A stretch of DNA of 64,000 bases from Tectiglobus sp965247245. GTDB lineage: Bacteria > Pseudomonadota > Alphaproteobacteria > Rhizobiales > Hyphomicrobiaceae. The position numbers and the translations under genes are program-made. Each line of letters opens with the position of its first letter. Within the stretch, counting starts at the first letter, position 1. The notes below the pieces were generated by a model that was not told the DNA's origin, did not search any database, and saw only the letters and a list, made by a program, of their open reading frames with translations. Shown here in pieces: positions 17,630 to 26,255 of this stretch. The stretch covers positions 248,001-312,000 of the forward strand of contig CBDFGV010000003.1 in assembly GCA_965247245.1 (NCBI GenBank), written 5' to 3'.

Positions 17630-19057
17630 TCACTTGCATGCTGGGTTTTGTTGGCCGCGAAGTCTAGCTAGCACAGCGGAACTCGGTCGTACCGGCTGGG
17701 TTGTTCGCAATGCCGTTCTAAGCGCACGTCGGCTTTGCGGTCCCCATAATCCATCGATCGGACCTTGATAGCAGCCGAGCTGATAGAGACGCCGTTGTAT
17801 GCGCTGGACCAGTGGCGCTCGATCATCCGACGTTTCTCGCTTGCCGCTAGCGTCACCGTTTGTTGGATCGCTAGGTAAGGTTGCCGCTGCCGCAGTCCTG
17901 ACACTATCAGAGACGGACGAGCCTGATCCGACGGTGGCACCTAGATGTTGCAGTAGTTTCGCGGTGGGAAGTCCAAGGGAGGCGAGCTGGTTTCGTCTCT
18001 CGTACTCAACAATTGCGCTGCGTGAGGCCGGTCCATAGACTCCATCAATTGGACCTTCGTAGAGACCCGCCCTGCGCAACAGTCGTTGAACGCGTTCAAA
18101 GTCCTGCACGGACCGAAGGAGAGGCTCGTTCGCAAACCGGTCGAGGCCGTCCGCAAATGCTCGACTGAGAACCGCAACGTTAGTTGCGCGGCTCACCACA
18201 ATCCGACCTCGGCGCCCCGATCGTGTACGGCGATACTTAGTGAAGCCAATAGTGCCGGCGTTAATCGCAACCACTTTCGGGCCGTCCGCACTTTTCACGA
18301 ACAGAGGCGCACCAGATGCGCCACGCGTGGCATCGCAGGTGTGTAGCACTAACGAACCGACGGTCCGGAGACGACGTCTCTGACTGGGTAACAGGTACTT
18401 TCGATCAGTCGTTGATCGAATTCGGCAACGGCGCGAAAGCCATTTGCCGTCCATGTGTTTGTCACCGTGATAGCCAATCAATGACAACCTGTTCTTGCTC
18501 GCTTGCGCTGCCACTTGTGCTGGCGACATCGGTTGCAGCTTCAGTTCGGCTCCCTTGCAGATCGGACGCCTCAGCTTAGCGAGGGCCCAATCGTTTTTGA
18601 ACTCGAGTGCTGAACGGCGAGAGCGGTAGTAGCCGGAATAGATCGAGAGGCCCGGCTGCCTTTTGTCTTTTATAACGAGGTTGGACGTTTGAAAGTGACC
18701 ACCGCGATTGACGGCAGCAAGCGCGAACCGGATCCGATCGAGGCGCACAGCTTTCCGCTGACCAGGCTGACCAAACAAGCAATGCGCGTTCGTCGCTATA
18801 ATTGTCGGCTTCACACAAAAAGCGGTGCATGCCCAACCGCCACCCGGTTGAAATACGATGCCAATGCCTTTGCCAAGAGCCGTATAGTCCTTCGGCAACC
18901 GGACACGCTGATCCCTGCCTATGACGTCCACTTTGTGAACTAGGGCTCCATCCAGTGCCGGATGTTTGATGCCATCGATCCGCAATGAAATAGCGCTGGC
19001 ACCGCTAGCAGTTTGCATCAGCATGAACAGGCAAACAAACAGCCATACGGCGCGCAT
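17630..19057 (-). CDS. Exported trypsin-like serine protease with two peptidoglycan-binding repeats
   Basis: A 475-aa exported protein. ATG 19057 is chosen because it begins a signal peptide (MRAVWLFVCLFMLMQTASG); a GTG at 19102 is also in frame. The chymotrypsin-fold triad is visible: His in ATNAHCLF, Asp in EFKNDWALAKL and Ser in ATRGASGAPLF. Two PG_binding_1-like repeats follow, VQRLLRRAGLYEGPIDGVYG and IQRRLYQLGCYQGPIDGLWG, separated by a Ser/Thr-rich linker. The protease is presumably tethered to the cell wall in the periplasm; its substrate is unknown. Confidence 0.85.
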   Translation of the reverse strand: MRAVWLFVCLFMLMQTASGASAISLRIDGIKHPALDGALVHKVDVIGRDQRVRLPKDYTALGKGIGIVFQPGGGWACTAFCVKPTIIATNAHCLFGQPGQRKAVRLDRIRFALAAVNRGGHFQTSNLVIKDKRQPGLSIYSGYYRSRRSALEFKNDWALAKLRRPICKGAELKLQPMSPAQVAAQASKNRLSLIGYHGDKHMDGKWLSRRCRIRSTTDRKYLLPSQRRRLRTVGSLVLHTCDATRGASGAPLFVKSADGPKVVAINAGTIGFTKYRRTRSGRRGRIVVSRATNVAVLSRAFADGLDRFANEPLLRSVQDFERVQRLLRRAGLYEGPIDGVYGPASRSAIVEYERRNQLASLGLPTAKLLQHLGATVGSGSSVSDSVRTAAAATLPSDPTNGDASGKRETSDDRAPLVQRIQRRLYQLGCYQGPIDGLWGPQSRRALRTALRTTQPVRPSSAVLARLRGQQNPACK

Positions 19058-19279
19058 GGACAACTCCGTCACTCGGATTGCGGCAGGTCGGTTCGCAGCC
19101 ACCTGCCATGCTGATCTAATGTTGGGAGTTTACAGACAATATTCGACCATGAAAGGTCTGAGCTTCAAAAGTTATCGATGAAGCCCTTCAATTTTTCTCT
19201 CAAACGCGAGATCGCCATGACAGTGCAACCCGTGGGCTGCGCCGGACCGTTTGTCAAAACGAGAGAGCAGAGGACAACT

Positions 19280-20290
19280 TCAGCGTTGGTTCAATAGCCG
19301 CGCCGCAAAAGGCGCAAAGTACGTGAGCACACCATTACAACCGGCACGCTTGAAAGCCATAAGGCTCTCCATCATGACCTTCTCGCCGTCGAGCCATCCG
19401 TTCTGACTTGCCGCCTGCAGCATGGCGTATTCACCGGACACTTGATAAGCAAAGGTCGGTGCGCCGAACCGGTCTTTGGCGCGGCGGATGATATCCAGAT
19501 ACGGCATGCCCGGTTTGACCATAATCATGTCGGCGCCTTCGTTGAGATCGAGTTCGATTTCACGCAAGGCTTCATCTGAGTTTGCTGGATCCATCTGGTA
19601 GGTCCGCTTGTCACCGCGCAGGACACCGGTCGAACCGATCGCATCACGGAAAGGCCCGTAAAACCCTGAGGCGTACTTTGCAGAGTACGCCATTATCTGC
19701 GTGTTCTTGTGGCCTTCGTCTTCCAGCGCCTTGCGAATGGCGCCGATCCGGCCGTCCATCATATCGGATGGCGCAATGATATTGCAGCCTGCCTCCACTT
19801 GGACCAGTGATTGCTTAGTTAGAATGTCCAGGGTTTCGTCGTTGAGAATCTCTTCCCCACGCATCACGCCATCGTGGCCATGGCTGGTATAGGGATCCAA
19901 CGCCGCATCGCACACAATCCCAATATCCAATCCGGCATCGCGAACTGCCCGCGTGGCGCGGCACACGAGATTATCGGGGTTGTAGGCTTCGGCGCCATCC
20001 TCCGTGCGTTTTTCAGGATCTGTGTATGGAAATAGTGCCAATGCCGGTATGCCCAGCTGCATCGCTTCATGCGCAGTTTCTGCGACGAGGTCCACCGTAA
20101 TGCGATTGACCCCGGGCATCGATGGAACAGGTTCTTTTTTGCCGGTTCCTTCCGCGACAAAGATTGGCCAGATCAGGTCAGACGTAGAGAGTTCGTTCTC
20201 GGCGTTCAGCCGGCGGGACCAATTTGTCTGCCGGTTCCGCCGCATGCGCACAGCAGGGAACTGACCAGCAGACTTCGTAGACGGGCCCAT
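19280..20290 (-). CDS. hemB: Delta-aminolevulinic acid dehydratase (porphobilinogen synthase)
   Basis: Condenses two molecules of 5-aminolevulinate to porphobilinogen in haem synthesis. The 336-aa length is normal. The two active-site lysines are in IMAYSAKYASGFYGPFRDA and MIMVKPGMPYLDI. The metal-site region IVCDAALDPYTSHGHDGV lacks the three-cysteine zinc site of animal enzymes, as in other alphaproteobacterial HemB proteins, which are Mg-type. It is apparently a single-gene unit between two exported-protein genes. Confidence 0.96.
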   Translation of the reverse strand: MGPSTKSAGQFPAVRMRRNRQTNWSRRLNAENELSTSDLIWPIFVAEGTGKKEPVPSMPGVNRITVDLVAETAHEAMQLGIPALALFPYTDPEKRTEDGAEAYNPDNLVCRATRAVRDAGLDIGIVCDAALDPYTSHGHDGVMRGEEILNDETLDILTKQSLVQVEAGCNIIAPSDMMDGRIGAIRKALEDEGHKNTQIMAYSAKYASGFYGPFRDAIGSTGVLRGDKRTYQMDPANSDEALREIELDLNEGADMIMVKPGMPYLDIIRRAKDRFGAPTFAYQVSGEYAMLQAASQNGWLDGEKVMMESLMAFKRAGCNGVLTYFAPFAARLLNQR

Positions 20291-20422
20291 GACTTTTCGC
20301 TCCCAGAAACACGATAAATCGGAAGCTTAGCACTACACCGCTGGCCAGACATAACAAGAGTGGCTGCGAAAGGGACGCGTCAGAGACCAACCTAAACACG
20401 ACGGCGGTAGGCATGGAACGCC

Positions 20423-21823
20423 TTATCGGCAGTAGTTTCTCCGTCGCCGTTCAGCGAGATCGACGTGGAAATGGTCTCTATGCGCGTCGTTGGCTTCCGG
20501 CCCTAGTACAGTTCCAAAGATTTTGCATGCCGTATGGTGGGCGCCTTTCAGGAAGGCCTCTTTGTCCAGCTTTGGTCCACGCTCCTTCGCTCCACTGTTG
20601 CGAGAACTTGAGGACTGTTTTGCTTTCGGTCCTCCGAGATCCTGACGCGGATAGAGGAAGTTGTTGAGTTCATCCTTATAGTCCCCGCGCTGGGATTTGA
20701 CGCGTTGTGCCGTTTTGCGCTCCTGCTCGGCTTTGGCCCAGTCTAGGCGCTCGCGCAAGCTTGGCCTGCGGTCAGGTAGTGGTGGCGCAAGGGTTCCGAG
20801 GACCACGACGGGCAAGGGCTTTCGCGGTGCAGCACGCTCCTGGACAGGGGCTCGCGGCGAACTGCCCAAACTGCGAGAACTCCAGGTTGTCCGCGGTGTC
20901 CGTGAACTCGTTGTCGGTTTGGCCGCAACATCCCGTTTCCCTAGGCTGCCCGTTGTCGAAGGTGTCTTAGCTGCTTTTAGCCTTTCCGCCTGCTCTCTTT
21001 TCGCTTTGGCAATAAGATCTCGCCGCGTTGGTCCCCAATCGGCCAGCAAGTAAGCCGTCACGCCGTCCTTTGTTCGAAATCCACCAATGTCCAGTGCATT
21101 GGCTTTGCCATGTTCACTTAAACGCGTCTTCTTACGGCCATACGCATTGCGACAAGAGTACGAACTCATGACCGACACGTTTGTGATGGGGCCGCCAAGA
21201 TGGCGCTTGGCTAATGGTTGAAGCCCTTTACGAAACCAGATGTCGAGCGCCTGGATCATTTTGCAGTTCAAGACGGGTGCCGGCTTGAAGACCACGCGCT
21301 GCTTCTGCCCAAGGCTGGAGAGCCTATAAGGCGCTGCGTCACCACAGGGGCCTCTCTTTATGGGATCTGCTGGCTCAAACTTGGCGCGCACCTTGCGCAA
21401 TATTGCCCGACACTGTCGGCGGGCTTTTGCGATCTGCTGCGGTGTCCAAACATCAGGCGCTGGCAAGGTGGGCGGCAACTTCGCGCTTCTGGCTTCCGGT
21501 GTCGATTGAGTTGGTTCCGGACGATTTGCGGGCTTAGCTGGTTTTCTTTGAGCCGCCGCTCGTTGAATCCCGGTGCTCAGCTGCTCGGCACGCCGGCGAT
21601 TGGGATTTCCGGTCGGCAGCGGTGGTGGACCTTGGTCCGCAAGGGTGGAGCGTGGTGCGCGCCGGTCGCGGCGTTTCGTGGCGCGCCCATTCAACGCTCG
21701 GTTCACATCACGAGCCGCCGATTTGATCGCAGACATGGCCTCGCTGAACTGGGCATTGGCCTCAGAAATCGGCAAAAGCGCAGCTCCGAAAAGCATTGCA
21801 AGCGTTGCGAAATGCAAGCGCAT
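20423..21823 (-). CDS. Exported extensin-like family protein with a large internal insertion
   Basis: Extensin_C-family protein (466 aa), a group related in fold to M15/LD-carboxypeptidases. ATG 21823 is chosen because it starts a signal peptide (MRLHFATLAMLFGAALLPIS, cleaved near ANAQ). The first half of the domain is visible from CRAILRKVRAKFEPAD to LSEHGKANALDIGGF, and the second half at the very end (KIFGTVLGPEAND and HRDHFHVDLA). Between them lies an insertion of about 150 residues rich in Ser, Arg, Lys and Pro. An N-terminal Pro/Arg-rich region also precedes the domain. The function is unknown; a wall-associated role is inferred. Confidence 0.8.
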   Translation of the reverse strand: MRLHFATLAMLFGAALLPISEANAQFSEAMSAIKSAARDVNRALNGRATKRRDRRAPRSTLADQGPPPLPTGNPNRRRAEQLSTGIQRAAAQRKPAKPANRPEPTQSTPEARSAKLPPTLPAPDVWTPQQIAKARRQCRAILRKVRAKFEPADPIKRGPCGDAAPYRLSSLGQKQRVVFKPAPVLNCKMIQALDIWFRKGLQPLAKRHLGGPITNVSVMSSYSCRNAYGRKKTRLSEHGKANALDIGGFRTKDGVTAYLLADWGPTRRDLIAKAKREQAERLKAAKTPSTTGSLGKRDVAAKPTTSSRTPRTTWSSRSLGSSPRAPVQERAAPRKPLPVVVLGTLAPPLPDRRPSLRERLDWAKAEQERKTAQRVKSQRGDYKDELNNFLYPRQDLGGPKAKQSSSSRNSGAKERGPKLDKEAFLKGAHHTACKIFGTVLGPEANDAHRDHFHVDLAERRRRNYCR

Positions 21824-22003
21824 TTTTCCCCCGTCGGATCCGCCAGGCGGCAAAACCACCAAACCATTCACGCGCGTGCTTAACGCATTACGGAGCACTT
21901 CGACGCGTTCCCCTCGAACGATCGCTGACGTAGAAGGTCAAATTACGACGATTTGTCGACCGATTATCCGAGTTTCCAACAAAAATGAATTGATCCGACG
22001 ACC

Positions 22004-23104
22004 ATGACGGCAGTTGCCAGCGAGATAACTGAGGAACTGCTCGTTGAGCGGCACGGGGCTGCATGCCATGTGTTACTGAACCGCCCGAAAGCCCTGAATG
22101 CGCTATCAGTTGCTATGAAGGCACGGCTTGCGGCCGAACTGCCAAAGCTGGCGAAAGATGCCGAAGTCTATGCGGTGATCCTGAAGACTGCCAACCCGGG
22201 TGCGTTCTGCGCTGGTGGCGATGTCAAAGAGCTCATAAGCCTTGCCAGTACGGATCTGCAAGCGGCCCATCAGGCTTTAGCTGATGAGTATCGATTGAAT
22301 TGGCTCCTCGAGTGCTTCTTCAAGCCGACAGTGGCTCTCATTGATGGCGCCGTCATGGGCTCTGGCGTCGGGTTAGTACAATACGGCACACACATCGTGG
22401 CCGGAGAGAACTATCGCTTCGCCATGCCAGAGACGGCCATCGGCTTTTTCCCTGATGTCGGTGTGGCGCACAGGTTGGCGCGCCTTCCTCATTCAGTTGG
22501 TGTCTACTTGGCATTGACTGGTCGCACGATTGACCGCGTTGATGCATACAACTTGGGTCTAGTGACTCATTGCATCGATGCCAAAGACTTCGGAGCCATC
22601 GAGGTCGAGCTGGCTGATGCACAACCTATTGATCCTTTGCTGGACGATCGACACCAATCTCCGGGCGAGGGTGAGCTCAACGCCCATCACGGCACAATTG
22701 CCAGGGTGTTCTCGAAGCCAACACTGGGTGACATTTTTGCAGCGCTGGGCGACGAGGCTGCATCAAGCGCTGAAGCCGAGCGAGATTGGTGCAACCAAGT
22801 TGCCAGCGAACTACGCCAGAAGTCACCTGTGGCGCTAAAGGTCTCGCTGCAACATGTCCGCCGCGCAAGCCAACAGGATCTTCTGCAGACGCTCATTGCG
22901 GATTACCATCTCGCCTGCCGCTTCCTAGAGACTGCCGATTTCCGCGAAGGCGTGCGGGCTCTCTTAGTGGACAAGACGAAGGATCCCGACTGGCAGCATG
23001 GTGAGGTCAGCGAAGTGACCGATTCAGAGGTTCAGTCCTATTTTGAAACTGGAGATGAGGCTGCATTCTTGCTGCCGACCAAGGAGCAAATTGAGTTCAA
23101 GTAA
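22004..23104 (+). CDS. Enoyl-CoA hydratase/isomerase family protein, probably 3-hydroxyisobutyryl-CoA hydrolase
   Basis: A crotonase-fold protein of 366 aa, the length of 3-hydroxyisobutyryl-CoA hydrolase in valine breakdown. The oxyanion-hole segments are GAFCAGGDVKEL and GAVMGSGVGLVQ; the HIBCH-like motif AMPETAIGFFPDVG carries the catalytic Glu and Asp positions. It stands alone with its own leader and is followed by the ldtR promoter region. The exact substrate is inferred from length and motif. Confidence 0.85.
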   Translation: MTAVASEITEELLVERHGAACHVLLNRPKALNALSVAMKARLAAELPKLAKDAEVYAVILKTANPGAFCAGGDVKELISLASTDLQAAHQALADEYRLNWLLECFFKPTVALIDGAVMGSGVGLVQYGTHIVAGENYRFAMPETAIGFFPDVGVAHRLARLPHSVGVYLALTGRTIDRVDAYNLGLVTHCIDAKDFGAIEVELADAQPIDPLLDDRHQSPGEGELNAHHGTIARVFSKPTLGDIFAALGDEAASSAEAERDWCNQVASELRQKSPVALKVSLQHVRRASQQDLLQTLIADYHLACRFLETADFREGVRALLVDKTKDPDWQHGEVSEVTDSEVQSYFETGDEAAFLLPTKEQIEFK

Positions 23105-23131
23105 TCCCGATGAATTCGGTTAGGAACAGTT

Positions 23132-23180
23132 AAGAATAATAAAGTGTTCGGCAAAACCACTTTTACTATTCTTTTACTAT
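23132..23180 (+). promoter_or_regulatory. Inverted and direct repeats upstream of ldtR, candidate autoregulatory operator or terminator
   Basis: A near-perfect inverted repeat pairs 23132-23146 (AAGAATAATAAAGTG) with 23158-23173 (CACTTTTACTATTCTT). The right arm overlaps a direct repeat TTTTACTAT at 23161 and 23172, spaced 11 bp, about one helical turn. The stretch is much more A/T-rich than its surroundings and lies 107-155 bp before the ldtR start. It could be the operator for the MarR-type LdtR, or a terminator for the upstream gene. Confidence 0.45.
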
Positions 23181-23286
23181 GTCTATTAGCGTAACATTTA
23201 GTCAACTACTCTACTTTGGGTTTAACCCTGGACAAGGGAAGCCGGGACATAACTGGTAAGCGTCAAAAAGAGTAGAGGCAGTAACT

Positions 23287-23799
23287 ATGAGTGCGTTATT
23301 GGATTTTGCCGGGCCGGGGCAGGCCGGGCAGGAAGAGGACTCCTTCCGCGGCGAATATGAGCAGGCCTTGCGTCTGATCGAGCGTTTGCATCGTCTTCTT
23401 CTGGATGTCATCAAGAGTGAGTTCGACCGTTCGGGCGGCGCTGACTTGAACAGTGTGCAGGCTCTGCTGCTGTACAATATCGGCGACAGCGAGCTCACTG
23501 CTGGCGAATTGAAATCACGCGGCTATTACCTCGGTTCCAACGTTTCTTACAATCTGAAGAAACTCGTGGACATGGGCTACATCCACTACAAGCGTTCCGA
23601 GACCGATCGGCGCTCTGTTCGGGTGAGCCTGACCGAAAAGGGCAAGGAAGCTTGCGACGTCGTCCACAACCTCTACGAGCGCCAGTTGGGCTCTGTGGAA
23701 GCTGTAGGTGAAGTCTCTGAAGACGATGTCCGCGGACTGAACAACGCGCTCATGCGGCTAGAGCGCTTCTGGACCGACCAGATCCGCTATCGCCTCTAA
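23287..23799 (+). CDS. ldtR: MarR-family regulator LdtR
   Basis: A 170-aa winged-helix MarR regulator. The segment GELKSRGYYLGSNVSYNLKK is the recognition helix region and MGYIHYKRSETDRRSVRVSL is the wing. In Sinorhizobium and Liberibacter the homologue LdtR controls an adjacent L,D-transpeptidase gene, and here that gene is also next door (24.2 kb). This gives a strong context argument for the name. It is bounded by an A/T-rich leader with repeats upstream and a strong terminator downstream, so it is probably monocistronic. Confidence 0.9.
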   Translation: MSALLDFAGPGQAGQEEDSFRGEYEQALRLIERLHRLLLDVIKSEFDRSGGADLNSVQALLLYNIGDSELTAGELKSRGYYLGSNVSYNLKKLVDMGYIHYKRSETDRRSVRVSLTEKGKEACDVVHNLYERQLGSVEAVGEVSEDDVRGLNNALMRLERFWTDQIRYRL

Positions 23800-23822
23800 G
23801 CGATAAGCTCTGTGTTCCAGCT

Positions 23823-23858
23823 AATGCGGTCGCCCACCGGGGGGAGGGCGGCCGCATT
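23823..23858 (+). terminator. Terminator of ldtR
   Basis: A 13-bp stem (AATGCGGTCGCCC with GGGCGGCCGCATT, one G-T pair) and a 10-nt loop starts 24 bases after the ldtR stop. The T-run is short. The remaining 317 bases up to the ldtP start contain no gene and presumably carry its promoter. Confidence 0.7.
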
Positions 23859-24175
23859 GCGTTTGAAAGCGTCACCGACAGAAAACGCATCAAACACAAT
23901 ACTTTAGTGCTCAAACAACGGCTAACGGCACGGGTTGTCCCGAACATTTGTTGCGGACCAGCACCATTTCCGCATTGTTTGGTGGAGTTATCCCGAGATC
24001 GTCTTTATTTTGCCGCCGAATTCTCCCATTTTAGCTCTGGGTTAATACAGCTCATTACTCGACGAGCGTCGCGAAAGCGGGCGTGCCGTTCGCTTGTCAG
24101 CATGAACTGTTCATCATCGATATGAGACCGGGAAGCTCGCAAAGAGCGCTCGGCAAAAATGAGGGATTTTGAGCG

Positions 24176-25486
24176 GTGATACAATTGCGGCAAGAGCGGC
24201 CAAGCGGCATCGACAGGACTTTCGCTCTCTCAGTTCTTACGGCCTTGATGGTCTCTACAACTTTCGCCCCATCTTATGCCGACGGGGAATCCGGCACGAG
24301 CTGGATTCGATTTGGAGGCCAAACTTACGAGCAGGCTACCAACCCATCCTATGACCGTTCCTACACGCAGCGATGGGAGGCTAATCCACCGCGCGGTTAC
24401 CCTACGATTTCCAAAAAGAATATTGAGCCCACCAAAGAGGCGATCAAGCGATACGCAAAGATTGTGAAGGCAGGCGGCTGGAAGAAAATTCCAAAGCTCG
24501 CCAAGCGTAAGCGATTGGAGGTTGGTACGACTGACCCCAAGATCGGAGTAATCCACGATCGATTGCTCGCGTCAGGTGATCTGCGCAGTGCTTCCAGTTA
24601 CCCGACCTATTTTGATTACACACTTGAGAAAGCAGTTCGACGGTTCCAGGCATCTAACGGCCTGACTCCAACCGGTATCGTCGATAGGCGCACAGTCAAT
24701 GCGATGAACGTGCCGGCCAAAGCGCGGCTGCGCCAATTGCGCATTAATCTCAATCGCTTGCGGGCGCATGCCAAATCCGGTAAGCGCCGCTATGTCATGG
24801 TCAATATTCCTGCGGCCCAGATCGAAGCCGTGGAAGACGGGCAGGTGGTATCGAGGCACACGGGTGTCGTTGGGAAAGTTGATCGCAAGACGCCAATCCT
24901 AAATTCCCACATCCATGAATTGAATTTCAATCCGGTCTGGCGGTTGCCTCCGACCGTCATCAAGAAGGATCTGATCCCCAAAGGCCGTCAGATGCAGGGT
25001 GCCAAGAAAGATGTCTTGGAGAAATATGGCATCGATGCTTATTCGGGTGGGAAGAAGCTGAATTCAAAGAAGATCAATTGGCGGTCTAGTCAGCCATACA
25101 ACTTGAGTTATCGTCAGCAGCCGGGACCAGATAATCCGTTGGGTTTTGTGAAGATCAACTTCCACAACGCCTACTCGGTCTACCTGCACGACACCCCATC
25201 AGACCGCATTTTCGGTAGGAATTTCAGGGCTGCGAGCTCAGGTTGTGTTCGCGTCAGCAACGTCAAACAACTTGTTGCCTGGCTGCTGAAGGACAAAAAG
25301 GGCTGGAGCAAGCAGGCGGTTGCAGACATCAAGAAGTCTGGAGAGACCAAGAACGTTCGCATGAAGCGGAACGTGCCATTGCACATGGTCTATTTGACGG
25401 CCTGGGCAACAGAGGACGGCGTCATTCAGTTCCGTCGAGATCTATACCGCCGCGACGGTGTTGGTGCTGTGGCGGCCGCCTATTAA
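24176..25486 (+). CDS. ldtP: L,D-transpeptidase (YkuD domain) LdtP-like
   Basis: Exported enzyme (436 aa) that forms 3-3 crosslinks in peptidoglycan or attaches proteins to it. GTG start with a signal peptide ending near SYADGE. A peptidoglycan-binding-like helical segment (LEKAVRRFQASNGLTPTGIV) lies at about residues 150-170. The YkuD catalytic motif is visible as FRAASSGCVRVSNVKQL (S-G-C-x-R), preceded by VYLHDTPS with the conserved His. The neighbouring ldtR is the expected regulator from work on Liberibacter and Sinorhizobium. Confidence 0.9.
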   Translation: MIQLRQERPSGIDRTFALSVLTALMVSTTFAPSYADGESGTSWIRFGGQTYEQATNPSYDRSYTQRWEANPPRGYPTISKKNIEPTKEAIKRYAKIVKAGGWKKIPKLAKRKRLEVGTTDPKIGVIHDRLLASGDLRSASSYPTYFDYTLEKAVRRFQASNGLTPTGIVDRRTVNAMNVPAKARLRQLRINLNRLRAHAKSGKRRYVMVNIPAAQIEAVEDGQVVSRHTGVVGKVDRKTPILNSHIHELNFNPVWRLPPTVIKKDLIPKGRQMQGAKKDVLEKYGIDAYSGGKKLNSKKINWRSSQPYNLSYRQQPGPDNPLGFVKINFHNAYSVYLHDTPSDRIFGRNFRAASSGCVRVSNVKQLVAWLLKDKKGWSKQAVADIKKSGETKNVRMKRNVPLHMVYLTAWATEDGVIQFRRDLYRRDGVGAVAAAY

Positions 25487-25503
25487 GCCAGGTGGGAAAA
25501 CAT

Positions 25504-25544
25504 GAAGTCTGCGCAGATGCCGCAGACTTCCTCAGACGTCTGAG
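25504..25544 (+). terminator. Double hairpin after ldtP
   Basis: A perfect 10-bp stem (GAAGTCTGCG with CGCAGACTTC, 7-nt loop) is followed directly by a perfect 14-nt palindrome, CTCAGACGTCTGAG. There is no long T-run. The first hairpin is the likely transcription stop. Confidence 0.6.
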
Positions 25545-25732
25545 CCGTTAATTAGTCAGAATGGTGCATGTGCAGCCGTTTAAGGCGGGCTGCCCCGAAC
25601 CATATGTGGACTCATCTGCAGACACGGTTGCAATCTGGCTCATTGCTGTATTTCGTGACAACTAACTCGTCACCTAGGGCTGCAAACGCCTTGGGCTCCT
25701 TAGCCCAGCCGCGCCCTTCATGGATCGTGAAT

Positions 25733-26215
25733 ATGCGTTGTCCCTTCTGCTCCAACAACGAAACCCAGGTGAAGGACAGCCGTCCCACCGAAGAAAACAC
25801 AGCAATCCGTCGCCGACGGATTTGCCCTGACTGTGGTGGACGCTTCACGACATTCGAGCGTGTTCAGCTGCGCGAACTGAGTGTTGCCAAGAGATCTGGG
25901 CGAAAGGCACCGTTTGAGCGCGACAAACTGCAGAAGTCCGTCGAAATCGCATTGCGGAAACGACCAGTGGATTCAGAACGGATCGACCGCATGGTCTCTG
26001 GTATCGTTCGCCAGCTTGAAAGCACCGGAGAGAGTGAGATTTCATCCGGATTCATTGGTGAACTTGTCATGGAAGCATTGCGCGGGGTAGATGCAGTAGG
26101 TTATGTGCGGTTTGCTTCGGTTTATCGCGATTTCCGTGACGCTGCCGACTTTGAGGACGTGCTCGGCGAAATCGCCAAGCAGGGACCGGTCACCAGCGAT
26201 GCCGTTGAGACCTGA
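25733..26215 (+). CDS. nrdR: Transcriptional repressor NrdR
   Basis: Zinc-ribbon plus ATP-cone repressor of ribonucleotide reductase genes. The start at ATG 25733 gives MRCPFCSNNETQVKDSRPTE, the invariant family N-terminus; the longer reading frame upstream is not part of the gene. Zinc ligands are CPFC and CPDC; the ATP cone spans about residues 49-139 (KRSGRKAPFERDKL). Length is 160 aa. It precedes ribD by 40 bp, the common nrdR-rib arrangement. Confidence 0.95.
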   Translation: MRCPFCSNNETQVKDSRPTEENTAIRRRRICPDCGGRFTTFERVQLRELSVAKRSGRKAPFERDKLQKSVEIALRKRPVDSERIDRMVSGIVRQLESTGESEISSGFIGELVMEALRGVDAVGYVRFASVYRDFRDAADFEDVLGEIAKQGPVTSDAVET

Positions 26216-26255
26216 AACTTGGCCACGCGTGTGCCTGATGGCACCGTAGATCCGA

